In this document: positions 1-9,539 of the stretch, piece after piece
Layout: each line of letters begins with the position of its first letter
Position numbering within the stretch: position 1 is the first letter of the stretch
Source: Sphingomonadales bacterium 12-68-11
Lineage (GTDB): Bacteria; Pseudomonadota; Alphaproteobacteria; Sphingomonadales; Sphingomonadaceae
NCBI GenBank assembly: GCA_002279825.1
Contig: NCCV01000001.1
Location: forward strand, 430,763-494,762
DNA: 64,000 bases
Direction of reading: 5' to 3'
Position numbers and translations under genes: made by a program
The notes under the pieces: model-generated
The model's database searches: none
Seen by the model: only the letters and a program-made list of their open reading frames with translations
What the model was told of the DNA's origin: nothing

Positions 1-223
1 GGCCCCGAGCACCAAGCGCTGGGTCGTGCGGCGCAAGGCCGAAGTGGTGGCGGCCGTCAACGGCGGCTTGCTGACGATCGACGAAGTGCTCGAGCGCTAC
101 AACCTCACGCTCGAGGAATTCGCCGGGTGGCAACGGTCGGTCGATCGCTCCGGAATGCAGGGACTGCGGGTCACCCGCATCCAGCATTACCGCGACCTCT
201 ACGAGCGCCAGCTCAAGTACTGA
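1..223 (+). CDS. sciP: CtrA inhibitor SciP (DUF1153), 5' end cut by window edge
   Basis: The reading frame is open from the left edge (codons start at base 2), so the true start lies outside the window; about 73 residues are visible. The visible part begins with the conserved run KRWVVRRKAEVV and ends with RVTRIQHYRDLYERQLKY, which matches the DUF1153 family, small helix-turn-helix proteins of roughly 90 residues. In Caulobacter the family member SciP binds DNA and CtrA and blocks CtrA-dependent transcription in G1 cells. The same role here is inferred from family membership. A GTG at 26 could be mistaken for the start, but the conserved residues before it argue against that. Confidence 0.9.
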   Translation, partial: APSTKRWVVRRKAEVVAAVNGGLLTIDEVLERYNLTLEEFAGWQRSVDRSGMQGLRVTRIQHYRDLYERQLKY

Positions 224-365
224 TCCGGGCGCCCGGCGCCTCTGTTCCGTCCCTCCCGCGCTGAAGGGTGTGGCCCGATCCTCCGGGCGCAAGGGAACGC
301 ATCGTCGCACTCTCCGTTGCTGGGGGGTGCGCACCACCGGTGCGGCCAAACAGGAGGATTAGGCA

Positions 366-632
366 ATGGGATGGATTATCGCGATCATCGTCGGCGGCGT
401 TGCCGGCTGGCTGGCCAGCATGGTCATGAACCGCGATGCCTCGATGGGCATTTTGTGGAATATTGTCGTCGGCATCATCGGCGCGGTGATCGGTAACGCA
501 TTGGCCGGGCCGCTGTTCGGCGTGCGGGGCAGCATTCAGACGTTCGATCTCACCGGCTTCATCATTGCCATAGTGGGCGCGATCGTGCTGCTCGGGATCG
601 TGAACCTCGTGCAGCGTGGCCGCGTGCGCTAA
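366..632 (+). CDS. GlsB/YeaQ/YmgE family stress-response membrane protein
   Basis: An 88-residue, very hydrophobic protein with three predicted membrane segments (about residues 2-20, 28-48 and 62-82) separated by short glycine-rich loops. The opening MGWIIAIIVGGVAGWLAS and the GNALAGPLFG loop are typical of the transglycosylase-associated (GlsB/YeaQ/YmgE) family. Members are small inner-membrane proteins often induced by stress; their biochemical function is not established. The ATG at 366 is preceded by AGGAGG about 8 bases upstream (near 351-357). It stands alone, followed by a clear terminator. Confidence 0.88.
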   Translation: MGWIIAIIVGGVAGWLASMVMNRDASMGILWNIVVGIIGAVIGNALAGPLFGVRGSIQTFDLTGFIIAIVGAIVLLGIVNLVQRGRVR

Positions 633-662
633 GCGCGCGGACAATTTATTACAAACTCCGGC

Positions 663-697
663 AAACGGGCGGTCTGCGGAGCGGACCGCCCGTTTTT
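663..697 (+). terminator. Rho-independent terminator after the GlsB-like gene
   Basis: Perfect 9-bp GC-rich stem (666-674 with 684-692), extended by three A:T pairs, with a 9-base loop and followed by TTTTT at 693-697. It sits 30 bases after the GlsB-like stop codon and separates that gene from the efflux operon. Confidence 0.88.
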
Positions 698-873
698 GGC
701 GAGTTTCGAAGTTAACGTTCGTCGATCCCAGCCCGGCCCTCGCAGACTGCCGCGTTGCAGCGCATCGCGCGGGCGTCTATGGCGCAAGAGTTAGACTTGC
801 CGCGTAGCGAATGCGCGGCCGCGAGGCCCGTGACGGGGGCTCGTCCGATCGTGGCCAGGGGCTCGTTGCGCGC

Positions 874-2061
874 ATGAACTACGAAGCGAAGATGATCGAC
901 CTCTCCGGCTCGCCCAGCGTGACCGTGAGCGAGGTCGAGACCGGCCAGCCCGACCGCAAGCGCAAGCTGTGGATCGCGGGCGGGATCCTGGGCGCTTTGC
1001 TGGCGATCGGCGCCTGGATGCTCTCGCACGGCGAGGAAGAAACCGCATTCGCGCCGCGCGACGTGATTCCGTCGGTGACGGTAGTCTCGCCGGGTAGCGG
1101 CACGGTTGCCGGCATCGTCAACGCCACCGGCACTTTCGCCGCGGTGCGCCGCACCCCTGTCGGGGTAGTGGGCGAGGGTGGCCGGGTGGTCGCGGTCAAT
1201 GTCGATCGCGGCCAGTGGGTGCGCGCGGGGCAGGTGCTGGTGGTCATCGATCGGTCGGTCCAGACCCAGCAGGCGCAAAGCTCGGCGGCCAGCATCGAAG
1301 TCGCCAAAGCCGACGCCAAGCTGGCGCAGGCCAACCTCGACCGCGCCACGCAACTGGTCGACCGCGGGTTCATCTCGCGCGCCGAGATCGACCGGCTGAC
1401 CGCGGTGCGCGATTCCGCCACCGCCCGTGTACGCGTGTCCGAAGCCCAGTATCGCGAGCTGCTGGCGCGCAATGCCCGGCTCAATGTCGTTGCACCGGCG
1501 GCCGGCCTGATCCTCGACCGCACGGTCGAAGTGGGCCAGGTGATCGGTTCGGGCACGGCGCTGTTTACGATGGCGCGCGACGGGCAGATGGAGTTCCTCG
1601 CCCAGCTCGGTGAGACCGATCTGGCTGCCATACCGGTCGGCGCGACCGCCGAAGTCACGCCGGTGGGCACCACCGCGCGCATTCCGGCCCGGCTGCGGGT
1701 CAAGGATCCGGTCATCAACGAACAGACCCGCCAGGGCGTCGGGCGCTTTTCGGTCCCTTATTCGCAGGATGTCCGGCCCGGCGGGTTCGGCAGCGTCTCG
1801 ATCAACAGCGGCTCGGTGGTGGCCCCCAAGCTGCCCGAAAGCGCCATCCTGAGCGACGACAAGGGCAGCTTCGTCTATGTCGTCGAGACCAAGGGCGAGG
1901 ACAGCGTGGTGGCCCGGCGCGACGTCACGATCGGCCTCGTCACCGACGACGGCATCACGATCGCCAGCGGCCTCAACGGCACCGAGCGGATCGTGGTGCG
2001 GGCGGGCGGGTTCCTCTCGCCCGGCGACAAGGTCAAGCCCGTCGCCGGCCAAGCACCCTAG
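874..2061 (+). CDS. RND efflux periplasmic adaptor (membrane fusion protein)
   Basis: A 396-residue membrane-fusion protein that would link an inner-membrane RND pump to an outer-membrane channel. It has a cytoplasmic N-terminus, one membrane anchor at about residues 31-50, a biotinyl-lipoyl half near residues 105-137 (GQWVRAGQVLVVID), a coiled-coil hairpin rich in Ala/Gln, the second lipoyl half, and beta-barrel domains to the end. An in-frame ATG at 811 would add 21 basic residues; I prefer 874 because it follows AGGGG and gives a normal N-terminus. The permease starts 15 bases downstream, so the pair is an operon. No outer-membrane partner is encoded nearby. Substrate unknown. Confidence 0.9.
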   Translation: MNYEAKMIDLSGSPSVTVSEVETGQPDRKRKLWIAGGILGALLAIGAWMLSHGEEETAFAPRDVIPSVTVVSPGSGTVAGIVNATGTFAAVRRTPVGVVGEGGRVVAVNVDRGQWVRAGQVLVVIDRSVQTQQAQSSAASIEVAKADAKLAQANLDRATQLVDRGFISRAEIDRLTAVRDSATARVRVSEAQYRELLARNARLNVVAPAAGLILDRTVEVGQVIGSGTALFTMARDGQMEFLAQLGETDLAAIPVGATAEVTPVGTTARIPARLRVKDPVINEQTRQGVGRFSVPYSQDVRPGGFGSVSINSGSVVAPKLPESAILSDDKGSFVYVVETKGEDSVVARRDVTIGLVTDDGITIASGLNGTERIVVRAGGFLSPGDKVKPVAGQAP

Positions 2062-2076
2062 CGTCCGGCCAGAACC

Positions 2077-5000
2077 ATGAACTTCCGCAATCTCTCCGCC
2101 TGGTCGATCCGCAACCCGATCGTTCCGATCCTCGCGTTCATCGGGCTGATGATTGCGGGCATCATGGCGTTCAGCCAGATGGACGTGCAGGACCAGCCGG
2201 ACATCGAAATGCCGGTGGTCAACGTCCGGATCTCGCAGCCCGGCGCCGCGCCGACCGAGATCGAGAACCAGATTACCCAGCGCGTCGAGGCCGCGGTGCA
2301 GACGATCGACGGGGTCGACAGCATCAATTCGACCGCGAGCGAGGGGAGTTCGCAGACGACGATCGAGTTCGTGCTCGGCACCAATATCGGCGAGGCGGTC
2401 AACGAGGTCGAAAGCGCGGTCGACCAGATCCGCGGCAGCCTTCCCGACGGCATTCTCGAACCGCAAGTATCCAAGCAGGCAACCAGCTCGCAACCGATCG
2501 TGTTCTTCGGCGTCCAGGCCGAGGACATGACGATCGAGCAGTTGTCGTGGTTCATCGACGACACGGTCGCCAAGCGCCTGCTCACGGTTCCGGGGCTCGC
2601 CGAAGTGAACCGCAACGGCGGCGTCGATCGCGAGATCCTGGTGATCCTCGATCCGGTCAAGATGCAGTCGCTCGGGGTGACTGCCAGCCAGGTCAACAAC
2701 GCGTTGCGCGCGCTCAACACCAATGCGGCCGGCGGCCAGTCCGAAATCGCCGGGTCGCGGCAGTCGGTGCGCATTCTCGGAAATGCCGATTCCGCTTACG
2801 AGCTGTCGCAGAACCAGATCTCGATCGGCGGGGGCCGCACCGTCAAGCTGGGTGAGATAGCGCAAGTCAGCGACGCCTATGGCGAACTGCGCTCGATCGC
2901 CAAGATCAACGGCAAGCAGGTCGTCAATTTCCAGATCACCCGGGCGCGCGGCGAATCCGACGTCAGCGTCTATGACGGCGCGATCGAGGAGCTGAAGAAG
3001 GTCGAAGCCGAGAACCCGGGCATCACGTTCACCCGCTTGTTCACTGAAGTCGACTACACCAAGGCGCAGTACGAAAGCTCGATGGCCTCGATGGTCGAAG
3101 GCGCGATCCTCGCGGTCATTGTGGTGTTCCTGTTCCTGCGCGACTGGCGGGCGACGGTCATCGCCGCGCTTGCGATCCCGCTCTCGGCGATCCCGACCTT
3201 CTGGTTCATGGATCAGATGGGCTTCACGCTCAACACGCTCTCGCTGCTCGCGCTGGGGCTGGTTGCGGGCGTGCTGGTGGATGATGCCATCGTGGAAATC
3301 GAGAACATCGTCAGACATATGCGCATGGGCAAGAGCGCGTACCAGGCCTCGATCGATGCCGCGGACGAAATCGGCCTGGCGGTCGTGGCAACCACCTTCT
3401 CGATCGTCGCGGTGTTCCTGCCGGTCGGCCTGATGCCTGGCATCTCGGGCCAGTTCTTCAAGAATTTCGGCCTGACTGTGGTGGTTTCGGTGCTCATGTC
3501 GCTGATCGTCGCGCGCATGATCACGCCGATGGTCGCGGCCTACTTCCTCAAGGCCAAGGGTCATGCTTCGCACGGCGAAGGTCCGCTCATGGAGCGTTAC
3601 ATGCGCGTGCTGCGGTGGTCGATCGACGCGACCCGCGCGCGTGAGATCCGCGCCGCGCTCCACCGCGAGCCGCTCAATGCGTTCTATTGGCTGGTGGAGG
3701 TGGCGTTCACGCTGCTGGTGATCGGCGCGATCGGGTTCGCGGGTTATGCGACCTTCCTCTACGTGCCGGAGTTCGAAGGGTTCGACTTCTTCCGGTTCCT
3801 GCTGGCGATCGGGCTCGCCGTGGCCGCCGGCTATCTGGCGGCGCGCGTTCTCGGTTTCATAATCCGCCTGCCCGGTGGCGGCCTGGCCCGCTATCATGAT
3901 TTCTATACCGGCCGGTGGCGGGCCCGCTGGCTCGATCACCGGGTGTGGATGATGGGCGTCGGCGCGTTCTCGCTCATGCTCACCGGTTTCCTCGGCTACT
4001 CGCTGCCGACCCAGTTTTTCCCAAACAACGACAGCGATTTCGCGCAGATCTCGATAAACATGGTGCCCGGTACCACGCTCCAGCAGACCGAAGCAGTAGT
4101 CGATGCGGTCGCGGCGCGTATGCAGCAGGAACCGGAAGTCGCGCTCGCGCTCGGCATCGCGCGCGAAGGCAACGGCAACGTGCGCCTGGTGTTCAAGCCG
4201 GACCGCGCGCGCACCAGCCTCCAGTTCGAACGCGAACTTGCCCCCGTGCTCCAGCAAGTGCCCGACGCGCGGGTGAACTTCCGCGATCAGCAGGGCGGCG
4301 GAGGCGGCGGCAGCGGCCGGGCGATCTCGATCATGCTGTCGGGCGGCGACTCGGAAGTTTTGAACGACACCGCGAACAAGCTGGTCGAGCAGATGGCCGG
4401 CGTCGAAGGCGCGGTCGCGCCGCGGATTGAGCTCGATTTGCAGCGGCCGGAGCTGATTATCACGCCGCGGGAGGATCTGGCCTCGGCCCTCGGAGTGACC
4501 ACCCAGGCCCTGAGCCAGGCGATTCGCATCGCGACGATGGGCGATATCGATCAGAACGCGGCCAAGTTCTCGCTGTCCGATCGCCAGATCCCCATCCGGG
4601 TCCGCTGGGCCACCTCGGCGCGGCGCGACATCGAGAACATCCGCAACCTGCCCGTGCCGACCGCGACTGGCGGCTCCGTCCCGCTCGAGCGCGTGGCGGA
4701 GATCAGCTTTGGCATGGGCCCAACCAGCATTCAGCGGTACAACCAGAACCGGCGCATCTTCGTGAGCGCCGACGTGGCTCCCGGGCAGGCGAGCGGCGAC
4801 GTTAAGACGGCAATCGCGAACCTACCCGTGATGCGCGACCTACCGGCCGGGGTGTCGAATCCGGCGGTCGGCGCCGACGAGTGGCAGGGCGAGCTGGCTG
4901 ACAGCTTCGTTATCGCGCTAGGCACCGGCATCCTGCTGGTCTTCTCAGTGCTGGTGCTGCTCTACCGCCGCTTCGTCTCGCCGCTGGTCAACATGGGGTC

Positions 5001-5475
5001 GCTGTTCCTCGCCCCGCTCGGCGGATTGATCGCGCTGTGGCTGCTCGGCCAGCCGATCTCGCTGCCGGTATTCATCGGGGTGCTGATGTTGTTCGGCATC
5101 GTCGCCAAGAACTCGATCCTGCTGATCGACTTTGCGCTCGAGGAGATGTCCACCGGCAAGCGCAAGCGCGATGCGATCATCGAGGCCGGGCACAAGCGTG
5201 CCCAGCCGATTGTAATGACGACTGTGGCGATGGTCGCCGGCATGTTGCCGACCGCGCTGTCGCTGTCGGGCGATTCCGCCTGGCGTGCGCCAATGGGCAC
5301 GGTCGTGATAGGCGGGCTCACGCTTTCGACGCTGCTGACTCTGCTGATCGTCCCGGCGGGCTTCAGCCTGGCGGACAGCCTCGAGAAGCGGCTCGGCCCG
5401 TGGCTGCGCGACGTGTTCCTGACCTACAAGCCGGAAGACCGCCACGCCGCGCCGGAAGCCTATCCCGCCGAGTGA
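2077..5475 (+). CDS. RND efflux permease (AcrB/HAE1 type) with an extra membrane insert
   Basis: A 1132-residue inner-membrane proton-driven exporter. The N-terminal helix starts with NPIVPILAFIGLM. The proton-relay aspartates are D402/D403 in transmembrane helix 4 (GVLVDDAIVEIENIV) and the relay lysine is K1011 in helix 10 (FGIVAKNSILLIDFALEE). The equivalents in E. coli AcrB are D407/D408 and K940, so about 76 residues have been added between them. The addition lies around residues 490-620, between helices 6 and 7, and contains two extra hydrophobic stretches (about 538-562 and 571-597). Usual family length is 1030-1050. It is co-transcribed with the adaptor upstream and 13 bases ahead of the DUF445 gene. 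Substrate cannot be read from the sequence. Confidence 0.93.
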   Translation: MNFRNLSAWSIRNPIVPILAFIGLMIAGIMAFSQMDVQDQPDIEMPVVNVRISQPGAAPTEIENQITQRVEAAVQTIDGVDSINSTASEGSSQTTIEFVLGTNIGEAVNEVESAVDQIRGSLPDGILEPQVSKQATSSQPIVFFGVQAEDMTIEQLSWFIDDTVAKRLLTVPGLAEVNRNGGVDREILVILDPVKMQSLGVTASQVNNALRALNTNAAGGQSEIAGSRQSVRILGNADSAYELSQNQISIGGGRTVKLGEIAQVSDAYGELRSIAKINGKQVVNFQITRARGESDVSVYDGAIEELKKVEAENPGITFTRLFTEVDYTKAQYESSMASMVEGAILAVIVVFLFLRDWRATVIAALAIPLSAIPTFWFMDQMGFTLNTLSLLALGLVAGVLVDDAIVEIENIVRHMRMGKSAYQASIDAADEIGLAVVATTFSIVAVFLPVGLMPGISGQFFKNFGLTVVVSVLMSLIVARMITPMVAAYFLKAKGHASHGEGPLMERYMRVLRWSIDATRAREIRAALHREPLNAFYWLVEVAFTLLVIGAIGFAGYATFLYVPEFEGFDFFRFLLAIGLAVAAGYLAARVLGFIIRLPGGGLARYHDFYTGRWRARWLDHRVWMMGVGAFSLMLTGFLGYSLPTQFFPNNDSDFAQISINMVPGTTLQQTEAVVDAVAARMQQEPEVALALGIAREGNGNVRLVFKPDRARTSLQFERELAPVLQQVPDARVNFRDQQGGGGGGSGRAISIMLSGGDSEVLNDTANKLVEQMAGVEGAVAPRIELDLQRPELIITPREDLASALGVTTQALSQAIRIATMGDIDQNAAKFSLSDRQIPIRVRWATSARRDIENIRNLPVPTATGGSVPLERVAEISFGMGPTSIQRYNQNRRIFVSADVAPGQASGDVKTAIANLPVMRDLPAGVSNPAVGADEWQGELADSFVIALGTGILLVFSVLVLLYRRFVSPLVNMGSLFLAPLGGLIALWLLGQPISLPVFIGVLMLFGIVAKNSILLIDFALEEMSTGKRKRDAIIEAGHKRAQPIVMTTVAMVAGMLPTALSLSGDSAWRAPMGTVVIGGLTLSTLLTLLIVPAGFSLADSLEKRLGPWLRDVFLTYKPEDRHAAPEAYPAE

Positions 5476-5488
5476 CGAACCGGGCCGC

Positions 5489-6766
5489 GTGAGCGGGCCG
5501 CGCGCACCGGCCCCTCCTCTGCAGGCCAGGCCGGTGCCGGTCGATCGCGCGCGGCGGATGCGCATAGCCGCAACCGCGCTGCTCGTCGTGATGGCCGCAG
5601 TTTACGGCGTCGCGCGCTCGCTCGAGAGCAGCCATCCCGGCTGGGGCTATTTGCGAGCGTTCGCGGAAGCCGCGATGGTTGGCGGCCTGGCGGACTGGTT
5701 CGCGGTGACCGCCCTCTTCCGCCACCCTCTCGGGCTGCCGATTCCGCACACCGCGATCATCCCCGCCAACAAGGACCGTATCGCCGACACGATGGCGGGC
5801 TTCCTGCGCTCGAATTTCCTGATCCCGACGGTGGTCGCGCGCCGCCTGCGCGACATGAACCTGGCCCAGGCGCTCGGCGACTTTCTGATTCAGCCGCGCC
5901 GCGAGGGCCCGGGTCGCCTGCGCGCAGGTGCCGCGGGGCTGCTCGCCGACCTGCTCGAATCGCTCGATCCGGAGCGCCTGGGAACGCAAGTGCGCGCCGG
6001 ACTGGCGCGCCAGGCGGACCGGATCGAGGTGGCGCCGCTACTCGGCACCGCGCTCGCAGCGGCGATCGCCGACGGCCGGCACCGCCCCCTGCTCGATTCG
6101 ACAATCCGCTGGGCAGGCCATGCGCTCGAGGCCAACGAGACCATGGTGCGCGACGTGATTCATGCGCGCGCCAATGCGGTGTTGCGCTGGACCGGGCTCG
6201 ACGAGCGGGTCGCCAGCTCGGTGCTCGACGGGCTCTACCGCTTGCTTGCCGAAGTCTTGGTCGATCCCGACCATCCGCTGCGCCAGAAGTTCGAAGATGG
6301 CTTGTCCGCGCTGGCGCACGATCTGCAGCACGATCCCGCGACGCGCGAGAAAGTGGAGGCGTTCAAGCGCGACCTGCTGGCCAATCCGGCCGTCGGCGAA
6401 TGGTGGATGGGCGTGTGGGAGAAGCTGCGCCGCTCGCTGATCGAGATGGCCCGCAATCCGCAGACCGCGCTCGCGGGTCAACTCGGCGAGGGCCTTGCCG
6501 ACCTCGGCCGTTCGCTCACCATGGATCCGGCGCTGCAATGGCAAGTCAATCGCTTCGCCCGGCGCACTGTGGTCGGCATCGCCAGCCGCTACGGCGCGCA
6601 GATCGTCCAACTGGTGTCTGAGACGGTCCGCCGCTGGGATGCACGCACTCTGACCAACCGGCTCGAGAACGCGGTCGGCCGCGACCTGCAGTTCATCCGC
6701 ATCAACGGGACGCTGGTGGGCGGGCTCGTCGGTCTGACGATCCACGCCCTGTCGCACTTATGGTAA
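5489..6766 (+). CDS. DUF445 family membrane protein
   Basis: A 425-residue protein with the DUF445 signature near the N-terminus: a membrane helix (about residues 27-46), then AFAEAAMVGGLADWFAVTALFRHPLGLPIPHTAIIP and later conserved R/D-rich amphipathic repeats, ending in a C-terminal hydrophobic segment (GTLVGGLVGLTIHAL). The family (E. coli YjiN type) is membrane-anchored and of unknown function. It begins with GTG 13 bases after the RND permease stop and is probably in the same transcript. Nothing links it mechanistically to the pump. Confidence 0.88.
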   Translation: MSGPRAPAPPLQARPVPVDRARRMRIAATALLVVMAAVYGVARSLESSHPGWGYLRAFAEAAMVGGLADWFAVTALFRHPLGLPIPHTAIIPANKDRIADTMAGFLRSNFLIPTVVARRLRDMNLAQALGDFLIQPRREGPGRLRAGAAGLLADLLESLDPERLGTQVRAGLARQADRIEVAPLLGTALAAAIADGRHRPLLDSTIRWAGHALEANETMVRDVIHARANAVLRWTGLDERVASSVLDGLYRLLAEVLVDPDHPLRQKFEDGLSALAHDLQHDPATREKVEAFKRDLLANPAVGEWWMGVWEKLRRSLIEMARNPQTALAGQLGEGLADLGRSLTMDPALQWQVNRFARRTVVGIASRYGAQIVQLVSETVRRWDARTLTNRLENAVGRDLQFIRINGTLVGGLVGLTIHALSHLW

Positions 6767-6768
6767 CC

Positions 6769-6800
6769 GCGGCGGACGCGCCTTCCAGCGCATCCGCCGC
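6769..6800. terminator. Hairpin between convergent genes, possible bidirectional terminator
   Basis: Inverted repeat GCGGCGGACGC ... GCATCCGCCGC (one mismatch, which is a G-U pair on the minus strand) lying in the 46-base gap between the convergent DUF445 gene and the exported protein. There is no U-tract, so function as an intrinsic terminator is uncertain. Confidence 0.35.
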
Positions 6801-6812
6801 AGCCACGACAGA

Positions 6813-7709
6813 TTAGCGGCGCCCGCCGCCCATTGGGGGCATCAAAAACATCGGGCTGCCCATCCAGTAGCTGGCGACCGCTTGCCCCCCCGAGTCCTTG
6901 GCCGGGATGAACGAGGCCTTCTCCATCACCGACTTGCAAATGCCGCCGTTGACCTCGTCGCCCAACGTCGCCCAGGCGATGTGGCATGAGGTGGGCTTGC
7001 CCTCGGCGTTGATCATGACCCGAACCTGATTGGCGTTGCCAGCCATCTTGGCAAAATCGGCAAATCCGATCGTGTTGGCCGCAAGCCACGGCTGCCCCTG
7101 CGGAATGGCCGGCACCGACAGGCTCTTGTTCTTGTCCGGATCGACGCCCCAGCTCTTGACGAGGTCGTCGGTACAGGCCTGCAACGCTGCGATCGGGGCA
7201 TCGAGCGCGCCGGTCTCGAAGCGCAGCGGGCGCGTCAGGCCTTTGCCAAGGCCGATCGCCGTGATGCCTTTGGCAAACGCCTGCTCGGCGGCCGGGTCAT
7301 ATGGCGGCGGCGGCGTGAAACGGGCTCCGGGAGCCGGCGGCGCGAACGGTTTCAGCGTCACTTCAGGGAGCGACATCACCTGCAGGCCGGCGCGCGACGA
7401 GCGGATGGGCTGTACCGTCCGCTCGGATTGCGAGGGCAGGAACGTGTAACCGGTCTCGGTTGCACCCCGGAAGGTGCGCACCGCATCGCCGACCAGCCAG
7501 ATGCGGACTTGTTCGCCGGGCCGAATCCGTTCGATCCCGACCTCGACTTCGTTGCTGCCATCGGTGAAGACGCGGCCTAGGCGGCAGTAATCGTCGCCAT
7601 AGTCGAGCGCCCAGGGTCCACTCGGCCGAAACACATTGGCATCTTGCGCTTGCGCTGCAGTCGAAACGAGTAGCCCCGCGACGACCGCCATCGATAGAAT
7701 TCTTCTCAT
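6813..7709 (-). CDS. Exported protein with TonB-C-like C-terminal domain
   Basis: A 298-residue protein. The start at 7709 has a strong GGAGG site 5-10 bases upstream and opens a signal peptide (MRRILSMAVVAGLLVSTAAQA, cleavage after AQA). The middle is unfamiliar and contains proline-rich stretches. The last 100 residues look like the TonB C-terminal fold as used in many sphingomonad exported proteins: QVRVMINAEGKPTSCHIAWA, then a Cys pair (C in SCHI and GICKS) and FIPAKDSGGQAVASY. There is no membrane anchor or energy-coupling domain, so it is not a TonB itself. It is divergent from nothing and followed upstream by etfA on the same strand with a 107-base gap. Function unknown. Confidence 0.8.
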   Translation of the reverse strand: MRRILSMAVVAGLLVSTAAQAQDANVFRPSGPWALDYGDDYCRLGRVFTDGSNEVEVGIERIRPGEQVRIWLVGDAVRTFRGATETGYTFLPSQSERTVQPIRSSRAGLQVMSLPEVTLKPFAPPAPGARFTPPPPYDPAAEQAFAKGITAIGLGKGLTRPLRFETGALDAPIAALQACTDDLVKSWGVDPDKNKSLSVPAIPQGQPWLAANTIGFADFAKMAGNANQVRVMINAEGKPTSCHIAWATLGDEVNGGICKSVMEKASFIPAKDSGGQAVASYWMGSPMFLMPPMGGGRR

Positions 7710-7816
7710 GGCACTCCTCCAATCCCACGGTGATGCTAAGTCACTCGCAAGACTGGAGCAAGCGGAGTCGAGGCGCCGCGACAAACCGTGACAAACGCCG
7801 GCCGCCGGTTCCCAAC

Positions 7817-8752
7817 CTAGAGCTTCGTGGTCAGCTCCGGAACGATCGCGAACAGATCCCCCACCAGGCCGAGATCCGCGACCTGGAAGATGGGCGCGTC
7901 GGGATCCTTGTTGATCGCGACGATCACCTTGGCATCTTTCATGCCCGCGAGGTGCTGGATCGCGCCCGAGATGCCGATCGCGATATAGAGTTCCGGCGCG
8001 ACGATCTTGCCGGTCTGGCCGACCTGGTAGTCGTTCGAGATGTAGCCCGCATCGACCGCCGCGCGGCTCGCGCCGACCGCCGCGCCGAGCCTGTCGGCGA
8101 GCGGCACGATCAGCTGTTCGAAGGTCGCCGCGTCCTTGAGCGCGCGGCCGCCGGAGACGATCACTTTGGCGCTGGTGAGTTCGGGGCGCTCGCTCTGGCT
8201 GGCATCGATCCGCACGAAGGCCGAGAGGCCGGCATCGCCGGGGCCTGCGATCGGCTCGATCGGTGCCGAACCACCTTTCGACGCGGCTCTCGCGAATGCG
8301 GTGCCGCGCACGGTCAACACCAGCTTGGCGTCGCGGCTCTCGACCGTGGCAATGGCGTTGCCGGCGTAGATCGGCCGGGTGAAGGTCTTGGGCCCCTCGA
8401 TGCCGATCACCTCGGAGACCTGCATCACGTCGAGCAATGCGGCCACGCGCGGCGCGACGTTCTTGCCGGTGGTGGTGGCAGCGGCGACGAAGGCATCGTA
8501 GCCGGACATGACCTGCGCGGCGAGCGGCGCGACGTTTTCGGCCAGCATGTCCGCATAGGCGGGATCGTCGGCCAGCAGCACCTTCTCCACCCCGGCAATC
8601 GCGGCCGCGCCCTGCGCGGCGGCCACCGCGGTGGCCCCGCTGCTGGCGACCAGCAGATGCACCGCGCCGAGTTGCGTTGCCGCCGTGACCGCCGCCAGCG
8701 TCGCGTCCTTGATCGCGCCGCCCTCGTGCTCGGCCAGCACCAGTACGCTCAT
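7817..8752 (-). CDS. etfA: Electron transfer flavoprotein subunit alpha
   Basis: A 311-residue ETF alpha subunit. It pairs with EtfB, holds FAD and passes electrons from acyl-CoA and other dehydrogenases to ETF:ubiquinone oxidoreductase in the membrane. Domain I starts [19 protein letters not shown]. The C-terminal FAD-binding half carries [58 protein letters not shown] and [19 protein letters not shown], all in family order and at family length. It overlaps the end of etfB by 4 bases (ATGA), so the two are translationally coupled. Confidence 0.97.
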   Translation of the reverse strand: MSVLVLAEHEGGAIKDATLAAVTAATQLGAVHLLVASSGATAVAAAQGAAAIAGVEKVLLADDPAYADMLAENVAPLAAQVMSGYDAFVAAATTTGKNVAPRVAALLDVMQVSEVIGIEGPKTFTRPIYAGNAIATVESRDAKLVLTVRGTAFARAASKGGSAPIEPIAGPGDAGLSAFVRIDASQSERPELTSAKVIVSGGRALKDAATFEQLIVPLADRLGAAVGASRAAVDAGYISNDYQVGQTGKIVAPELYIAIGISGAIQHLAGMKDAKVIVAINKDPDAPIFQVADLGLVGDLFAIVPELTTKL

Positions 8753-9504
8753 GCCACGACTCCCAGCGTCTTGAGCCGCGCCACCAGTTCATCGACCGAG
8801 CCGACGATCTCGCCGGCCTGCCGCGCCGCCGGTTCGGCGACTTTGAGCACTGTGAGACGCGGCGCCATGTCGACCCCGAATTCCTCGGGCTTGCGGGTCG
8901 CCAGCGGCTTCGACTTGGCCTTCATGATATTGGGCAGCGAGGCATAGCGCGGCTCGTTGAGCCTCAGGTCGGTGGTAACGATCGCCGGCAGCTTGAGCGC
9001 GACCGTCTCCAGACCGGCATCGACTTCGCGCGTCACCGTGACCGTGCCGTCCGCCACTTCGATCTTGCTGGCAAAGGTGCCCTGCGGCCGCCCGGTCAGC
9101 GCGGCAAGCATCTGCCCGGTCTGGTTGCAATCGTCGTCGATCGCCTGCTTGCCGAGCAGCACCAGCCCCGGCTGCTCTTCGTCCATGATCGCCTTGAGAA
9201 TCTTCGCCACCGTCAGCGGCTCGACGGGGGCATCGGTTTCGACCAGGATCGCCCGGTCGGCGCCCATCGCCAGCGCGCTGCGGAGCGTCTCGGCGGCCTT
9301 GGCCGGGCCGATGCTGACCGCCACGACTTCGGTCGCGGCACCCTTCTCGCGCAGACGGATGGCCTCTTCGACTGCGATCTCGCAGAACGGGTTCATGCTC
9401 ATCTTGACGTTGGCGAGATCGACGCCGCTGCCGTCCGCCTTGACGCGCGGGCGGACGTTGTAATCGATCACCCGCTTGACGGGCACGAGGATCTTCATCG
9501 GCAT
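8749..9504 (-). CDS. etfB: Electron transfer flavoprotein subunit beta
   Basis: A 251-residue ETF beta subunit, the AMP-binding partner of EtfA. Family features: [14 protein letters not shown] at the N-terminus, [18 protein letters not shown], a signature segment [20 protein letters not shown] and a C-terminal tail that wraps the alpha subunit. The upstream ATG at 9504 has GAGAG 5 bases before it; a second ATG at 9498 would give the more usual opening [10 protein letters not shown], so the start is uncertain by two codons. It is the first gene of the etfB-etfA pair. Confidence 0.96.
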   Translation of the reverse strand: MPMKILVPVKRVIDYNVRPRVKADGSGVDLANVKMSMNPFCEIAVEEAIRLREKGAATEVVAVSIGPAKAAETLRSALAMGADRAILVETDAPVEPLTVAKILKAIMDEEQPGLVLLGKQAIDDDCNQTGQMLAALTGRPQGTFASKIEVADGTVTVTREVDAGLETVALKLPAIVTTDLRLNEPRYASLPNIMKAKSKPLATRKPEEFGVDMAPRLTVLKVAEPAARQAGEIVGSVDELVARLKTLGVVA

Positions 9505-9539
9505 CTATTCTCTCGGCGGGCGACTAACGGGTTGAAAGG

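Noticed and set aside
712..4257. A 1181-residue open frame on the minus strand across the RND genes
   Set aside because: Its translation is Arg/Asp/His-rich with no family features and it lies opposite two clear efflux genes. Long antisense frames are expected at this G+C.
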